Shown here: positions 1 through 9,187 of the stretch, piece by piece | Numbering within the stretch: the first letter of the stretch is position 1 | How the letters are laid out: each line of letters starts with the position of its first letter | Source of the DNA: Actinomycetes bacterium | GTDB lineage: Bacteria > Actinomycetota > Thermoleophilia > BMS3ABIN01 | Direction: 5' to 3' | Assembly (NCBI GenBank): GCA_021803005.1 | Contig: JAJZQT010000001.1 | Span: forward strand, 34,125-68,032 | DNA: 33,908 bases | Notes under the pieces: generated by a model | Database searches by the model: none | Told to the model about the DNA's origin: nothing | What the model saw: the letters and a program-made list of their open reading frames with translations, nothing else | Program-made: the position numbers and the translations under genes

Positions 1-86
1 GTGCGGGCTCCCGAGCGCGCAGCGGCCAGCGCCGCCTCGCAGCCCGCGGGCCCGGCGCCGATCACGGCGACGTCGAAATCGTTCAT
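1..86 (-). CDS. mnmG: tRNA uridine-5-carboxymethylaminomethyl(34) synthesis protein MnmG, N-terminal fragment (runs off window)
   Basis: Minus strand from 86 reads MNDFDVAVIGAGPAGCEAALAAARSGAR (FAD-binding GxGxxG). Its ATG overlaps the mnmE stop as TGATG. Confidence 0.88.
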   Translation of the reverse strand, partial: MNDFDVAVIGAGPAGCEAALAAARSGAR

Positions 87-1468
87 CACTTGCCGATGCA
101 GAATTCGCGGAAGATCGTGTCCAGCAGGCCCTCGATCATCTCTTCGCCGGTGATCTCCCCAAGCGCCCCCAAGGAGGCGCGCAGCTCCTCGGCGATCAGC
201 TCTTCGCCGATTCCCACACGGAGCCCCTGCCGGGCCCGCTCCAGGGCGTCGCGGGTCTGCTCGAGCAGCAGGCGGTGACGTTCGTGGGTGACGATCGGGC
301 CTTCGAGCGGCGGCAGGGCGCCACCGACGACGAGCTCGGCGATCTTCCGTTTGAGCGTTTTCAGCCCTTGCCGGGTCATCGCCGAGATGATGACCGGCTC
401 TCCGGGGAGCAGCCCCTGGTTGAAGCGCGGCACCTGTCCGCGGAAGCGGTCGCATTTGTTGATGACATAGACTGCCTTCTCGCTGGGAACCGAGGTGATC
501 AGGGCGCGGTCGTGGTCGTCCTCCGGCTCGCTGCCGTCAAAGAGGCAGAGGACGAGATCGGCCTCCCTGATGGCGCGGCGGCTGCGGTCGACGCCAATCT
601 GCTCGACCTCATCGGCGGCCGGCCGCAGGCCGGCCGTGTCTATCAATTGAAGAGGGATTCCCTGCACATTGATGATTTCTTCAATGGTATCGCGGGTGGT
701 GCCGGGGATCTCGGTGACGATGGCCCGCTCCCGCATGAGCAGGGCGTTCAGGAGGCTGGACTTGCCGACGTTGGGTTTGCCGACGATGGCGGTCCTGACC
801 CCCTGGCTGAGCACGCGGCCGACGAAAGCGGAATCAATGAGATCGCCGAGCCGCTTCTGTATTTCCGCGAGCAGGCCTCCGGCCTGCTCGCGGTCAAGTT
901 CCTCGATATCCACGTCGGAGAAATCGATATCGGCTTCGACGGCGGCCATCACTCTCAGGATCGCCTGCCGCAGCTCCCCGATCTCGCGCGAGATGGAGCC
1001 GTCCAGCTGCGCCATTGCCACCCGCAGTCCCGCCTCGGTCTTGGCCGAGATGATCTGGGCCACGCTCTCCGCCTGGGAAAGGTCGATGCGGCCGTTGAGG
1101 AAAGCACGTTTGGTGAACTCTCCCGGAGTTGCCAGCCGCGCCCCGCGTTCGAGGAAGAGCGAGAGGATCTTCTGCTGGACGACGGGACCGCCGTGGCTGT
1201 TGACCTCGACGATGTCCTCCCGGGTATAGGTGCCCGGCGCCCGCATGACCCCGACGAGCACCTCGTCGACGAGCTCGCCGCTGGCCGGATCCTGAATGGC
1301 TCCGTAGCCCAGTCCGTGTGACCTCATTGCCGACAGCGAATCACCGCTGGCCAGGTGGCAGACTTCCTGGCAGATGGCGACAGCCTGGGGACCGGTCATG
1401 CGCACGATGCCGATGGCGCCGGTGCCCAGGGGCGTGGAAATGGCCGCTATGGTGGATACGTCCCGCAT
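86..1468 (-). CDS. mnmE: tRNA modification GTPase MnmE
   Basis: MRDVSTIAAISTPLGTGAIGIVRMTG start, G domain GKPNVGKSSLLNALL...DTAG...NKCD, C-terminal DTIFREFCIGK. The 683-aa track ORF is over-extended upstream of 1468. Confidence 0.97.
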   Translation of the reverse strand: MRDVSTIAAISTPLGTGAIGIVRMTGPQAVAICQEVCHLASGDSLSAMRSHGLGYGAIQDPASGELVDEVLVGVMRAPGTYTREDIVEVNSHGGPVVQQKILSLFLERGARLATPGEFTKRAFLNGRIDLSQAESVAQIISAKTEAGLRVAMAQLDGSISREIGELRQAILRVMAAVEADIDFSDVDIEELDREQAGGLLAEIQKRLGDLIDSAFVGRVLSQGVRTAIVGKPNVGKSSLLNALLMRERAIVTEIPGTTRDTIEEIINVQGIPLQLIDTAGLRPAADEVEQIGVDRSRRAIREADLVLCLFDGSEPEDDHDRALITSVPSEKAVYVINKCDRFRGQVPRFNQGLLPGEPVIISAMTRQGLKTLKRKIAELVVGGALPPLEGPIVTHERHRLLLEQTRDALERARQGLRVGIGEELIAEELRASLGALGEITGEEMIEGLLDTIFREFCIGK

Positions 1469-1475
1469 GGCCAGT

Positions 1476-1484
1476 ATTATATCA
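1476..1484 (-). promoter_or_regulatory. Extended -10 promoter element TGATATAAT, 7 nt before the mnmE ATG
   Basis: Minus strand reads TGATATAAT-ACTGGCC-ATG. No recognisable -35. Confidence 0.55.
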
Positions 1485-1651
1485 GCGGCGCCGGCAGTGA
1501 GGACCGCGCAGCGCCATTCGTGTGGGCGGAGCGGCGCCGGCCGACACCGCACTTCAAGAAAAGGTAAAATATCCGGGTTGCTTTCCCGTGAAATTGGGAA
1601 GCGCCCGGCCTGCGGCCGGCCGCTGCTCCCTTCTTTAGGCAAAGGAAATAA

Positions 1652-3463
1652 ATGGCGGCAGACAAGAAACAAGAAAAATCCGCGGCTCCCGGTTTCCGTT
1701 TTTCCCCCAGGCCCAACCGCGCCGGGCGGATCAACTGGCAGCCCTGGAGCGAGGAAGCCTTCAGCCGGTCCCGGCAGGAGCACAAGCCGGTCCTGCTGGC
1801 GATCTCGGCCGTGTGGTGCCACTGGTGCCATGTCATGGACGAGATCACCTATTCTGACGAAGAGGCCATCGCGCTCATCAACGACGGCTTCATACCGGTG
1901 CGGGTCGACAGCGACCAGCGGCCCGACGTCAACGCCCGCTACAACCAGGGCGGCTGGCCGACCATCGCCCTGTTGACCGGCGACGGCGAGGTGATCGCGG
2001 GAACGACCTACATCCCGCCGGAAGAGCTGCGCCGCCTGCTGGGCGACATCCGCTCCCTCTACCTCAACCACAACGCCGAGCTCCGGGCCGCGGTCGAGAC
2101 TGTCCGCGAGCAGCGGCGCGAACTTGCCGGGCAGCATCCTGAAACCGCGAACATGACTGCCGCCGTCTCGGCCTACCTGCTCGAGGTGGTGGGCGACGTC
2201 TACGATTCAGAGTTCGGCGGCTTTGGCAGCAACACGAAATTTCCCTATACGAACGTGCTTTCCCTGATCCTGACCATCCTCGCCGAGGGCTCCATTTCCG
2301 AACTCGAGGACATGCTGGACCGGACCCTCGACGCCATGGCCGCCGGCGGCATGAACGACCAGGCCGGGGGAGGATTCTTCCGCTATTCGACCGACCGCGA
2401 GTGGCGGGCGCCCCATTACGAAAAACTGCTCGAGGATAACGCCGGCCTGATGGCCGTTTATGCCGAGGCCGCGCATATCCTGCAAAACGGCAAATACGAA
2501 GGGGTCGCGCGCAACGTCTACCGTTATCTGGTCACGGTCCTGCTCGATCCGGCAACGGGCGCTTTCCGCGGCAGCCAGGATGCGGACGAGCGCTATTACG
2601 GGCTGGATGCGGCCGCGAGGGAGATGGCCGCCGCTCCATATGTGGACCCGACCGTGTTTTCCGGAGGGAATGCCCTGACGGCATCGTCCCTCTACCGCTG
2701 CTTCCAGATTTTCGGGGACCTGGAAATGCGCGACCGCGCCACCGCGGCCCTGGATTTCGTCTGGCGGCACCTGTGGGACGCCGAGGCGGGCCTGTACCAT
2801 TATTATCATGACGGCGAAGCCAGGTTGCCCGGGCTTCTGGGCGACAACGCCCGGCTGATCTCCGCCTGCCTTGATGCCTACGAGAGCGGCGCCGGTGACG
2901 CCTGGATAGACCGGGCCCTGAAGGCCGCGGGCTGGCTGCTTAACAATCTCGAGGCGGAAGAGCCGGGCGGGTTTTATGACTGTGTCGAGCCTCCCGGCGG
3001 CGAGGGGCCGGCGGCCGAGCGCTCGCGGCCGCTGGTGGAGAACTCGATCGCCGCGTCGGCCCTGGTCAGGCTGGCGCAAAACAGCGGCCAGCCCCGCTTT
3101 GGCGAGGCCGCCGAAAGGGCGCTTGCCTATTTTTCGACGAGCTACAAGGACAGCGGGCTTTTCGCAGCTGATTACGCCATCGCCGTCGAGCGCCTGCTCG
3201 ACCCGCCCGTGCGCGTGAGCATTACCGGGCCTCCCGGCGAGCCGGCCACGATCGGGATGATCAGGGCGGCCCATCTGGCGCGCATCCCCTTTCGTTCAGT
3301 CGAAGTCCTGGACCCCGCCGTTCATAACGAGGAGCTGGATGCGGCCGGGTACGGTTACGCCGGACGCCCCGTCGCCTATATCTGCATCGGCGCCAGCTGC
3401 CAGCCGGCGGTAACGGACCCCAAGGATCTTCCCGGCCGCCTGGAGGCGGGCAGGGTTCGCTAA
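1652..3463 (+). CDS. DUF255 / YyaL-like thioredoxin-domain protein with (alpha/alpha)6-barrel-like C-terminus
   Basis: PWSEEAFSRSRQEHKPVLLAISAVWCHWCHVMD (CHWC thioredoxin-like motif), YNQGGWPT, GGGFFRYSTDREWRAPHYEKLLEDNA. Confidence 0.88.
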   Translation: MAADKKQEKSAAPGFRFSPRPNRAGRINWQPWSEEAFSRSRQEHKPVLLAISAVWCHWCHVMDEITYSDEEAIALINDGFIPVRVDSDQRPDVNARYNQGGWPTIALLTGDGEVIAGTTYIPPEELRRLLGDIRSLYLNHNAELRAAVETVREQRRELAGQHPETANMTAAVSAYLLEVVGDVYDSEFGGFGSNTKFPYTNVLSLILTILAEGSISELEDMLDRTLDAMAAGGMNDQAGGGFFRYSTDREWRAPHYEKLLEDNAGLMAVYAEAAHILQNGKYEGVARNVYRYLVTVLLDPATGAFRGSQDADERYYGLDAAAREMAAAPYVDPTVFSGGNALTASSLYRCFQIFGDLEMRDRATAALDFVWRHLWDAEAGLYHYYHDGEARLPGLLGDNARLISACLDAYESGAGDAWIDRALKAAGWLLNNLEAEEPGGFYDCVEPPGGEGPAAERSRPLVENSIAASALVRLAQNSGQPRFGEAAERALAYFSTSYKDSGLFAADYAIAVERLLDPPVRVSITGPPGEPATIGMIRAAHLARIPFRSVEVLDPAVHNEELDAAGYGYAGRPVAYICIGASCQPAVTDPKDLPGRLEAGRVR

Positions 3464-3483
3464 AAAGGACAGGGAGCAGAGTC

Positions 3484-4206
3484 GTGGCCAAAGAGTCGAA
3501 GGGAGGCACAGTCATGACCAAGGTGGCGAAAGAGGCTCCCGGCGAGGATGCCGCCACCCGCATTCAGGACCTGATCCGGCCCGTGATCGAAAGCTTCGGC
3601 GCGGCGGGCGGCCGGCAGCCCTTGACCGCCTCGCCGCAGTACAAAAAATACCTCGCGGCTGAGGAAGAGCTCCGCGGCTTCGATCCCGTCCTGCTGGAAT
3701 CACGGGAGCAGAGGTTGACATTCTGGATCAATATTTACAATGTCACCGCCATCGATCGCAAGGCTTGCGACATCGGCGGCGCTATCTATTCTCTCGATGA
3801 CATCGAGTACGGGATCCTCAGGAGCAACGCCCGCCGGCCTTACCGTCCCTGGAGGCATCTGCGCATCTGGGACCGCCGCCGCCGGCTGTCGCCCGATCCT
3901 CCCGAGCCGCGCGTCTGCTTCGCCTTGGCGCGTCCGGGCTCGGGTCTGTCCCCGCGTTTCTATGAATGCGGCACCATGGAAAGCCAGCTGCACAAAGCCG
4001 CCGTGGATTTCCTCAGCTCCGGCGGCGTGGTGATCGATCCGGAAAAGCAGACCATCCTGCTGGCGCCGCTGCTGCGGGATTGCGCCGCGGATTTCGGCGG
4101 CGGGCAGGGGCTTATGAGTTTCATTGCCGCCCACCTGGAGTCGACCGATGACGCCGCCTTCGTCTACTCGCGGGCGGGACGGGTTGACATCAGGTTCCAA
4201 AAGTAG
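3484..4206 (+). CDS. DUF547-like protein
   Basis: FWINIYNVTAI and a distal FYECGTMESQLHKAAVDFLSSGGVVID block, typical of DUF547. GTG start, or possibly ATG at 3514. Confidence 0.65.
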   Translation: MAKESKGGTVMTKVAKEAPGEDAATRIQDLIRPVIESFGAAGGRQPLTASPQYKKYLAAEEELRGFDPVLLESREQRLTFWINIYNVTAIDRKACDIGGAIYSLDDIEYGILRSNARRPYRPWRHLRIWDRRRRLSPDPPEPRVCFALARPGSGLSPRFYECGTMESQLHKAAVDFLSSGGVVIDPEKQTILLAPLLRDCAADFGGGQGLMSFIAAHLESTDDAAFVYSRAGRVDIRFQK

Positions 4207-4360
4207 CATTTGGGCTCCCACTCTCAAGCTCAACTAGAGGTATATTCATAGCCTTATTATAAATGTCTGCAATTTGCGGAATAAACTTTTGCGCCGCCCC
4301 CTTTACCCGGCCGTGCCGTGTGGATATGATGGCTATCTAAGGCAGGAAATTGGCAGCGAA

Positions 4361-4408
4361 CCACGAAATGTAGTGTATCGCCGCCAATTCAGCAACAATA
4401 CCTAGTGA
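4361..4408 (+). promoter_or_regulatory. Tandem NrdR-box-like pair (4361-4376 and 4393-4408)
   Basis: ccacgaaatgtagtgt and caacaatacctagtga compared with the consensus acaCwATATATwGtgt (about 12/16 and 11/16). Starts are 32 bp apart, directly upstream of nrdR. Confidence 0.6.
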
Positions 4409-4423
4409 TGACAGGGTTTTTCC

Positions 4424-4867
4424 TTGAAGTGCCCTTTTTGCGATTCCACCGAGATAAAAGTGGTGGACTCCCGAGACGATGAGTCACGGGACGCTATTCG
4501 GCGTCGGCGAGAGTGCATCAGCTGCCAGCACCGTTTTACTACTTACGAGCGCATCGAGGAAACGCCTCTGACAGTTATCAAACGAGCGGGAGAGCGCGAA
4601 GTTTTCTCCCGCTCGAAGCTTCTTAATGGGCTGCTGCGGGCGTGTGAGAAGCGGCCCATCGAGACGGCAACGCTGGAGCGGCTCGTCGATGAGATCGAGG
4701 CTGGGTTGCGCAACGAGTTCAAGACGGATGTGCCCTCGGTGGAGATCGGCGAGCGGGCCCTGGTAAAGCTGAAGGATCTGGACAAGGTGGCGTATGTCCG
4801 TTTCGCCTCTGTCTATCGCAAGTTTGAAGATGTGGAAGAGTTCCAAAGGGAACTGGCCGAGCTTTAG
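4424..4867 (+). CDS. nrdR: Transcriptional repressor NrdR (TTG start)
   Basis: KCPFCDSTEIKVVDSRDDESRDAIRRRRECISCQHRFTTYERIE: zinc ribbon plus ATP cone. Confidence 0.96.
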   Translation: MKCPFCDSTEIKVVDSRDDESRDAIRRRRECISCQHRFTTYERIEETPLTVIKRAGEREVFSRSKLLNGLLRACEKRPIETATLERLVDEIEAGLRNEFKTDVPSVEIGERALVKLKDLDKVAYVRFASVYRKFEDVEEFQRELAEL

Positions 4868-5002
4868 GCCGTCCCTGAAGGATTGCGGGTTTGTGGGGAC
4901 CCAGCAAATGATGGTCCGATCAGGGCGCTCATGTGCGGTTACGTCCGACGGACGGTCTAAAATCTGGAAACTGCAGTATTTGCAAGAAAGGGGAGAACCA
5001 GC

Positions 5003-7291
5003 ATGCTAGCCAACCAACCTCACGAGGTCTCCGAGAAAGCTTCTCGCATAACCGCCCATCCGTTGCAGCCGCAACTCTCCCCTAATGCCATGAAAGTGCT
5101 GGAGAAGCGCTACCTCAAGAAGGACGAGGAGGGCAATCCGGTTGAGACGCCGGTAGAGATGTTCAGGCGCGTGGCGCGCACGATCGCCGCCGCCGACCTG
5201 CAGTACGATTCCGAGGCCGATGTTGACGCGGTGGAGGAAGAGTTCTACCGGATGATGGCGCGGCTCGAGTTTCTCCCCAACTCGCCGACGCTGATGAACG
5301 CCGGCCGCGAGCTCGGCCAGCTGTCGGCCTGTTTTGTCCTCCCCGTGGGCGACTCGATGGAGAGCATCTTCGACGCCATCAAGAACACGGCGCTCATCCA
5401 CAAGAGCGGCGGCGGCACTGGCTTTTCCTTCTCCCGGGTGCGGCCGAGCAGCGACGTGGTGCTCTCCACCAAGGGCGTTTCCAGCGGCCCGATTTCCTTT
5501 ATGACCGTATTTGACGCCGCTACCGAGACGATCAAGCAGGGCGGCACCAGGAGGGGCGCCAACATGGGCATCCTCAGGGTGGACCATCCCGACATCCTCG
5601 ACTTCATAGTCTGCAAGCAGAGCAACGACAAGCTCAACAATTTCAATATCTCGGTGGCGCTCACTGAAGAGTTCATGGAAGCGGTCGAGAGCGGTGGCGA
5701 ATACGACCTGGTCAATCCCCGGACCGGCGAGGTCGCAAAGAGCCTCGACGCCCGGCGTGTCTTCGACATGGTCGTCAACCTTGCCTGGAAGAACGGCGAC
5801 CCCGGCATCATCTTCCTCGACCGCATCAACAGCTGCAATCCCACGCCGCACATCGGCGAGATCGAGAGCACCAACCCCTGCGGCGAGCAGCCGCTGCTCC
5901 CCTACGAATCCTGCAATCTGGGCTCGATCAACCTCTCCAAGGTGGCCGGCGCCGCCGGCGGCATCGACTACGAGCGGCTGGGACGGATAGTCGACAGCGC
6001 CGTCCATTTCCTGGACAACGTCATCGATGTCAACAACTATCCCCTGCCGGAGATAGCCGAAATGACCCGGTCCAACCGCAAGATCGGCCTGGGCGTGATG
6101 GGTTTTGCCGATCTGCTGATCGAGATGGGCATTGCCTACGATTCCGACGAGGCCGTCAGCGTGGCCGAAGAGATAATGGATTTCATCCAGGAGCGCGCCT
6201 GGAAATATTCGGTGAAGCTGGCCGGGGAGCGCGGGGTCTTCCCGAATTACAACGGCAGCGTCTATGACACCGAGGGTGGGCTCAGGGTCCGCAACGCGAC
6301 CACGACCACCATAGCGCCGACCGGCACCCTGAGCATCTTGGCCAACTGCTCCAGCGGCATCGAGCCCCTGTTTGCCATTTCCTACATCCGCAACGTGCTC
6401 GACAACACCGAGATGGTGGAGACGCACCGAATTTTCGAGGAGATGGCAAAAGACGGCGGCTTCTACAGCGAGGAGCTGATGAAGGAGATCGCCAAGCGGG
6501 GCTCCGTCGCCGACCTGCCCGAGGTGCCCGACAACGTCAAGTCTCTGTTCGCGACCGCCCACGACGTCAAGCCCGAGTGGCACGTTCGCATGCAGGCCGC
6601 CTTCCAGAAATATACCGATAACGCTGTCTCCAAGACCGTGAACTTTTCACACGACGCCAGCATCGCCGACGTGGAGCAGGTCTACCGGCTGGCATATGAG
6701 ACCGGGTGCAAGGGAGTCACCATCTACCGCGACGGCAGCCGCGAAGCCCAGGTGCTGAACATCGGCGGCGTCAAGCGCGCCGGGGCCGGGGAAGTCCTGG
6801 CCCCCGGTCAGGTCAAGCCGCGGCCGCGGCCGGAAGTCACCCGCGGCGAGACCATCAAGGTAAACACCGGCTGTGGCAGCCTCTATGTCACCATTAACGA
6901 GGACGACCACGGGCTCTGCGAGGTTTTCTCCTCGATGGGCAGGGCGGGCGCCTGCAAGGCGGCCCAGTCGGAGGCGGTCAGCCGGCTGATCTCCCTGGCG
7001 CTGCGCTCCGGAGTCGACACGGCCGCGATACTGAAGTCGATCAAGGGCATCCGCTGCCCGTCACCGGCGCTCGGCGGCGCGGCCTCCTGCCCGGACGCCA
7101 TCGCCAGGGCGGTAATCGATCGCATGGAGCGGGCCCCTCATCTGGGAGAAGACGGCGCCAATGCCAACGCCGAGCTGCGCTCCTCGGCCGAGATCAGCGC
7201 CTGTCCGGAATGTCCGGAGTGCGGCGGTATGGTAGAGTTCGGCGAAGGATGCGTCTTCTGCCGCAGCTGTGGTTTTTCCAAGTGCGGCTAG
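5003..7291 (+). CDS. nrdJ: Vitamin B12-dependent (class II) ribonucleoside-diphosphate reductase
   Basis: [56 protein letters not shown]-terminal [29 protein letters not shown]. No intein insertion evident. Confidence 0.96.
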   Translation: MLANQPHEVSEKASRITAHPLQPQLSPNAMKVLEKRYLKKDEEGNPVETPVEMFRRVARTIAAADLQYDSEADVDAVEEEFYRMMARLEFLPNSPTLMNAGRELGQLSACFVLPVGDSMESIFDAIKNTALIHKSGGGTGFSFSRVRPSSDVVLSTKGVSSGPISFMTVFDAATETIKQGGTRRGANMGILRVDHPDILDFIVCKQSNDKLNNFNISVALTEEFMEAVESGGEYDLVNPRTGEVAKSLDARRVFDMVVNLAWKNGDPGIIFLDRINSCNPTPHIGEIESTNPCGEQPLLPYESCNLGSINLSKVAGAAGGIDYERLGRIVDSAVHFLDNVIDVNNYPLPEIAEMTRSNRKIGLGVMGFADLLIEMGIAYDSDEAVSVAEEIMDFIQERAWKYSVKLAGERGVFPNYNGSVYDTEGGLRVRNATTTTIAPTGTLSILANCSSGIEPLFAISYIRNVLDNTEMVETHRIFEEMAKDGGFYSEELMKEIAKRGSVADLPEVPDNVKSLFATAHDVKPEWHVRMQAAFQKYTDNAVSKTVNFSHDASIADVEQVYRLAYETGCKGVTIYRDGSREAQVLNIGGVKRAGAGEVLAPGQVKPRPRPEVTRGETIKVNTGCGSLYVTINEDDHGLCEVFSSMGRAGACKAAQSEAVSRLISLALRSGVDTAAILKSIKGIRCPSPALGGAASCPDAIARAVIDRMERAPHLGEDGANANAELRSSAEISACPECPECGGMVEFGEGCVFCRSCGFSKCG

Positions 7292-7367
7292 CGGCGATTT
7301 CTTAAGGGAGGCTGAGGCTGACGCGGGTTTGGCAGGAAGAATCGTGTTGACTCAGTAAATATACTTT

Positions 7368-8342
7368 ATGACCTCAGAGCCCAGATTACAGCCCCAAAGG
7401 GCCGAAGGCAGATCCAGCGCCGGCCGGCGCCGGACGGCGCCGGCCGGCAAGGCTGCGCGCGACCAGGCGCCCACCAAGCCCAGGCGCCTGTTTGGCTCCC
7501 GGCTCGACAGCCGCCGCACCAAACGCCGGTTGATCATACTGGCGCTCATCTGCGCCAACTTCTTCATTCTCTGGCTGGCGCTAAAAGTTTTTGCCCAGGC
7601 AGATTTCTGGCCGTTGCTCGCGGCGCCCATCCTGGTTTCGGCCTGGTTTTTCTATGAGGCTGGCGCCATCGCCACCATCGCCATCACCGCCCTGCTGCTG
7701 GTCCAGACCTCTTTTGAGAAAAACGGGGCGATCTTCATCGCCATCGGCACCTTTGCCATCCTCGGCGTCCTGCTCGGTTGGGGCCAGCGGCGGCAGCGCC
7801 GGGTCCACCGGCACGTGCTGCGCTCCTCGCTCACCGATTCCCTCACCGGGCTCTACAATTTTGGCTCCTTCATGGAATGCCTGGACCGGGAGATCCGCCG
7901 GGTGGACCGCTACGGGGGCGCCGTCACCCTGGTGATGTTCGACCTTGACCATTTCAAGATGTTCAACGACCGCTTCGGCCACCAGGCCGGGAACGAAGCC
8001 CTGAAAGCCGTGGCCGCGACCCTGAAACAGCAGAAGCGTGAATCGGATGTCGTGGCCAGGTTCGGAGGCGAGGAGTTCGTACTTCTCTTCCCCGGGAAGG
8101 AAACCGCCGGCATCGAAGCCGCCCGGCGCATGCGCAAGGCCATCTCGCAGATCCGTGTCCCCACCGGCGGCGGCGCCACTACCGGGATCACGGTCAGCGC
8201 CGGAGTCGCCTGCTACCCCAATGGCGCCGCGTCCAAGGAAGAGCTGCTGGACAAGGTCGACCAGCTCCTTTACGCTTCCAAGCGAAAGGGCCGCAACCGC
8301 GTCAGCGTCGCCCCGGCCCGCCACCGCCTGGTAGCCTCCTGA
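7368..8342 (+). CDS. Membrane-associated diguanylate cyclase (GGDEF domain)
   Basis: Hydrophobic N-terminal segments, then DSLTGLYNFGSF...FDLDHFKMFNDRFGH...RESDVVARFGGEEF. GGEEF active site with RESD (RxxD I-site) five residues upstream. Confidence 0.92.
   Translation: MTSEPRLQPQRAEGRSSAGRRRTAPAGKAARDQAPTKPRRLFGSRLDSRRTKRRLIILALICANFFILWLALKVFAQADFWPLLAAPILVSAWFFYEAGAIATIAITALLLVQTSFEKNGAIFIAIGTFAILGVLLGWGQRRQRRVHRHVLRSSLTDSLTGLYNFGSFMECLDREIRRVDRYGGAVTLVMFDLDHFKMFNDRFGHQAGNEALKAVAATLKQQKRESDVVARFGGEEFVLLFPGKETAGIEAARRMRKAISQIRVPTGGGATTGITVSAGVACYPNGAASKEELLDKVDQLLYASKRKGRNRVSVAPARHRLVAS
7419..7448. repeat. Perfect 13-bp all-G/C inverted repeat with 4-nt loop
   Basis: gccggccggcgcc-ggac-ggcgccggccggc; the arms are exact reverse complements. 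Confidence 0.9.
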
Positions 8343-8347
8343 AAGGA

Positions 8348-8629
8348 ATGCCCGAGATGCCAGGACAGCCACCACATTTGAACACCGAGAAGATCCGTGT
8401 CAGTATCGAGACCTGCAGCTGCACGATCGTGGGCACGGTGCATACCCCGGCCACCTCCTACCGCAGCCGGCTGTCCGACCTGCTCAACCAGAAGGAAGCA
8501 ACCTTTCTGTCGGTGACCGATGCGGCCGTTTACCGGCTTGACAACATGGAAGAGCCGGCTTATGCCACGCCCTATCTCGCGGTCAACCTAAGCAGCATCG
8601 AGATGGTCCGTCCCCTGGAGGAAGGCTAG
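8348..8629 (+). CDS. Small conserved-looking hypothetical protein (93 aa)
   Basis: Follows the GGDEF ORF by 5 nt. IRVSIETCSCTIVGTVHTPATSYRSRLSDLLNQKEATFLSVTDAAVYRL, globular composition. Confidence 0.7.
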   Translation: MPEMPGQPPHLNTEKIRVSIETCSCTIVGTVHTPATSYRSRLSDLLNQKEATFLSVTDAAVYRLDNMEEPAYATPYLAVNLSSIEMVRPLEEG

Positions 8630-8640
8630 CAGCCGGTTTT

Positions 8641-9090
8641 TTACAGCGTCCCCTGGGCCGGTTGCAGCAACAGGTAAGCCACCCAGAACAGGAAGAAGGC
8701 CTCCCCCACCGTCAGCATCCCCGTCAACAACAGTAGAAACCGGGCCGGACCGGTGCGCGTGCTCCCCTGGGACAGCCGCCTTTTTTCCACGCGCCCGATC
8801 ACCAGGTAAAAAATATGGATGACGCCGAAAACAAAGCCGCCGTAAAAAAACTGCCACTCGGGACCGGCATAGCGTAGCAGCAGGTAATAGTAGAGGATCT
8901 CGATCAGCAGCAGCAGGTTGTTGACACGGTACCCGGCCTCGACCATGGTCTGGAACTCAGCCTCGGGCAGCTCTTCCTTGAGGCGCTGCCGCTCCATGCC
9001 GACATCCCTGAGCGCCCGGGGGATAAGCGCCAGCGTCAAGGCGCTGCCGCCGATCATTAACAGCGAGTAGATGAACATGAATATGCGCAT
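8641..9090 (-). CDS. Small multi-pass membrane protein, unknown function
   Basis: 149 aa with about four hydrophobic segments; convergent with the 8348-8629 ORF. Confidence 0.72.
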   Translation of the reverse strand: MRIFMFIYSLLMIGGSALTLALIPRALRDVGMERQRLKEELPEAEFQTMVEAGYRVNNLLLLIEILYYYLLLRYAGPEWQFFYGGFVFGVIHIFYLVIGRVEKRRLSQGSTRTGPARFLLLLTGMLTVGEAFFLFWVAYLLLQPAQGTL

Positions 9091-9126
9091 TCGCAGGCTC
9101 CCGGCAGCCGGTTATGACTCGATTAT

Positions 9127-9187
9127 GACCCCCTGGACGGTTACGATCCCCTGGACGGTTACAATCTCCCGGACGGTTACGATCCCC
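9127..9187. repeat. 18-bp tandem repeat, 3 full units plus a partial
   Basis: Units 9127-9144 gaccccctggacggttac, 9145-9162 gatcccctggacggttac, 9163-9180 aatctcccggacggttac, then gatcccc. Confidence 0.9.

Noticed and set aside
1469-2137. N-terminal extension of the 683-aa mnmE track ORF
   Set aside because: Overlaps the well-supported divergent DUF255 gene; MnmE homology begins at 1468 behind an extended -10.
4868-5002. Cobalamin riboswitch before nrdJ
   Set aside because: No B12-box-like sequence or cobalamin riboswitch core could be seen; the gap is only 135 nt.
5006-6583. 525-aa minus-strand ORF opposite nrdJ
   Set aside because: Shadow ORF of a high-GC conserved gene; low-complexity composition without family motifs.
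6581-6600. Additional sigma-54-like TGGCACG inside nrdJ
   Set aside because: No TTGC element at the right spacing and internal to a coding region.
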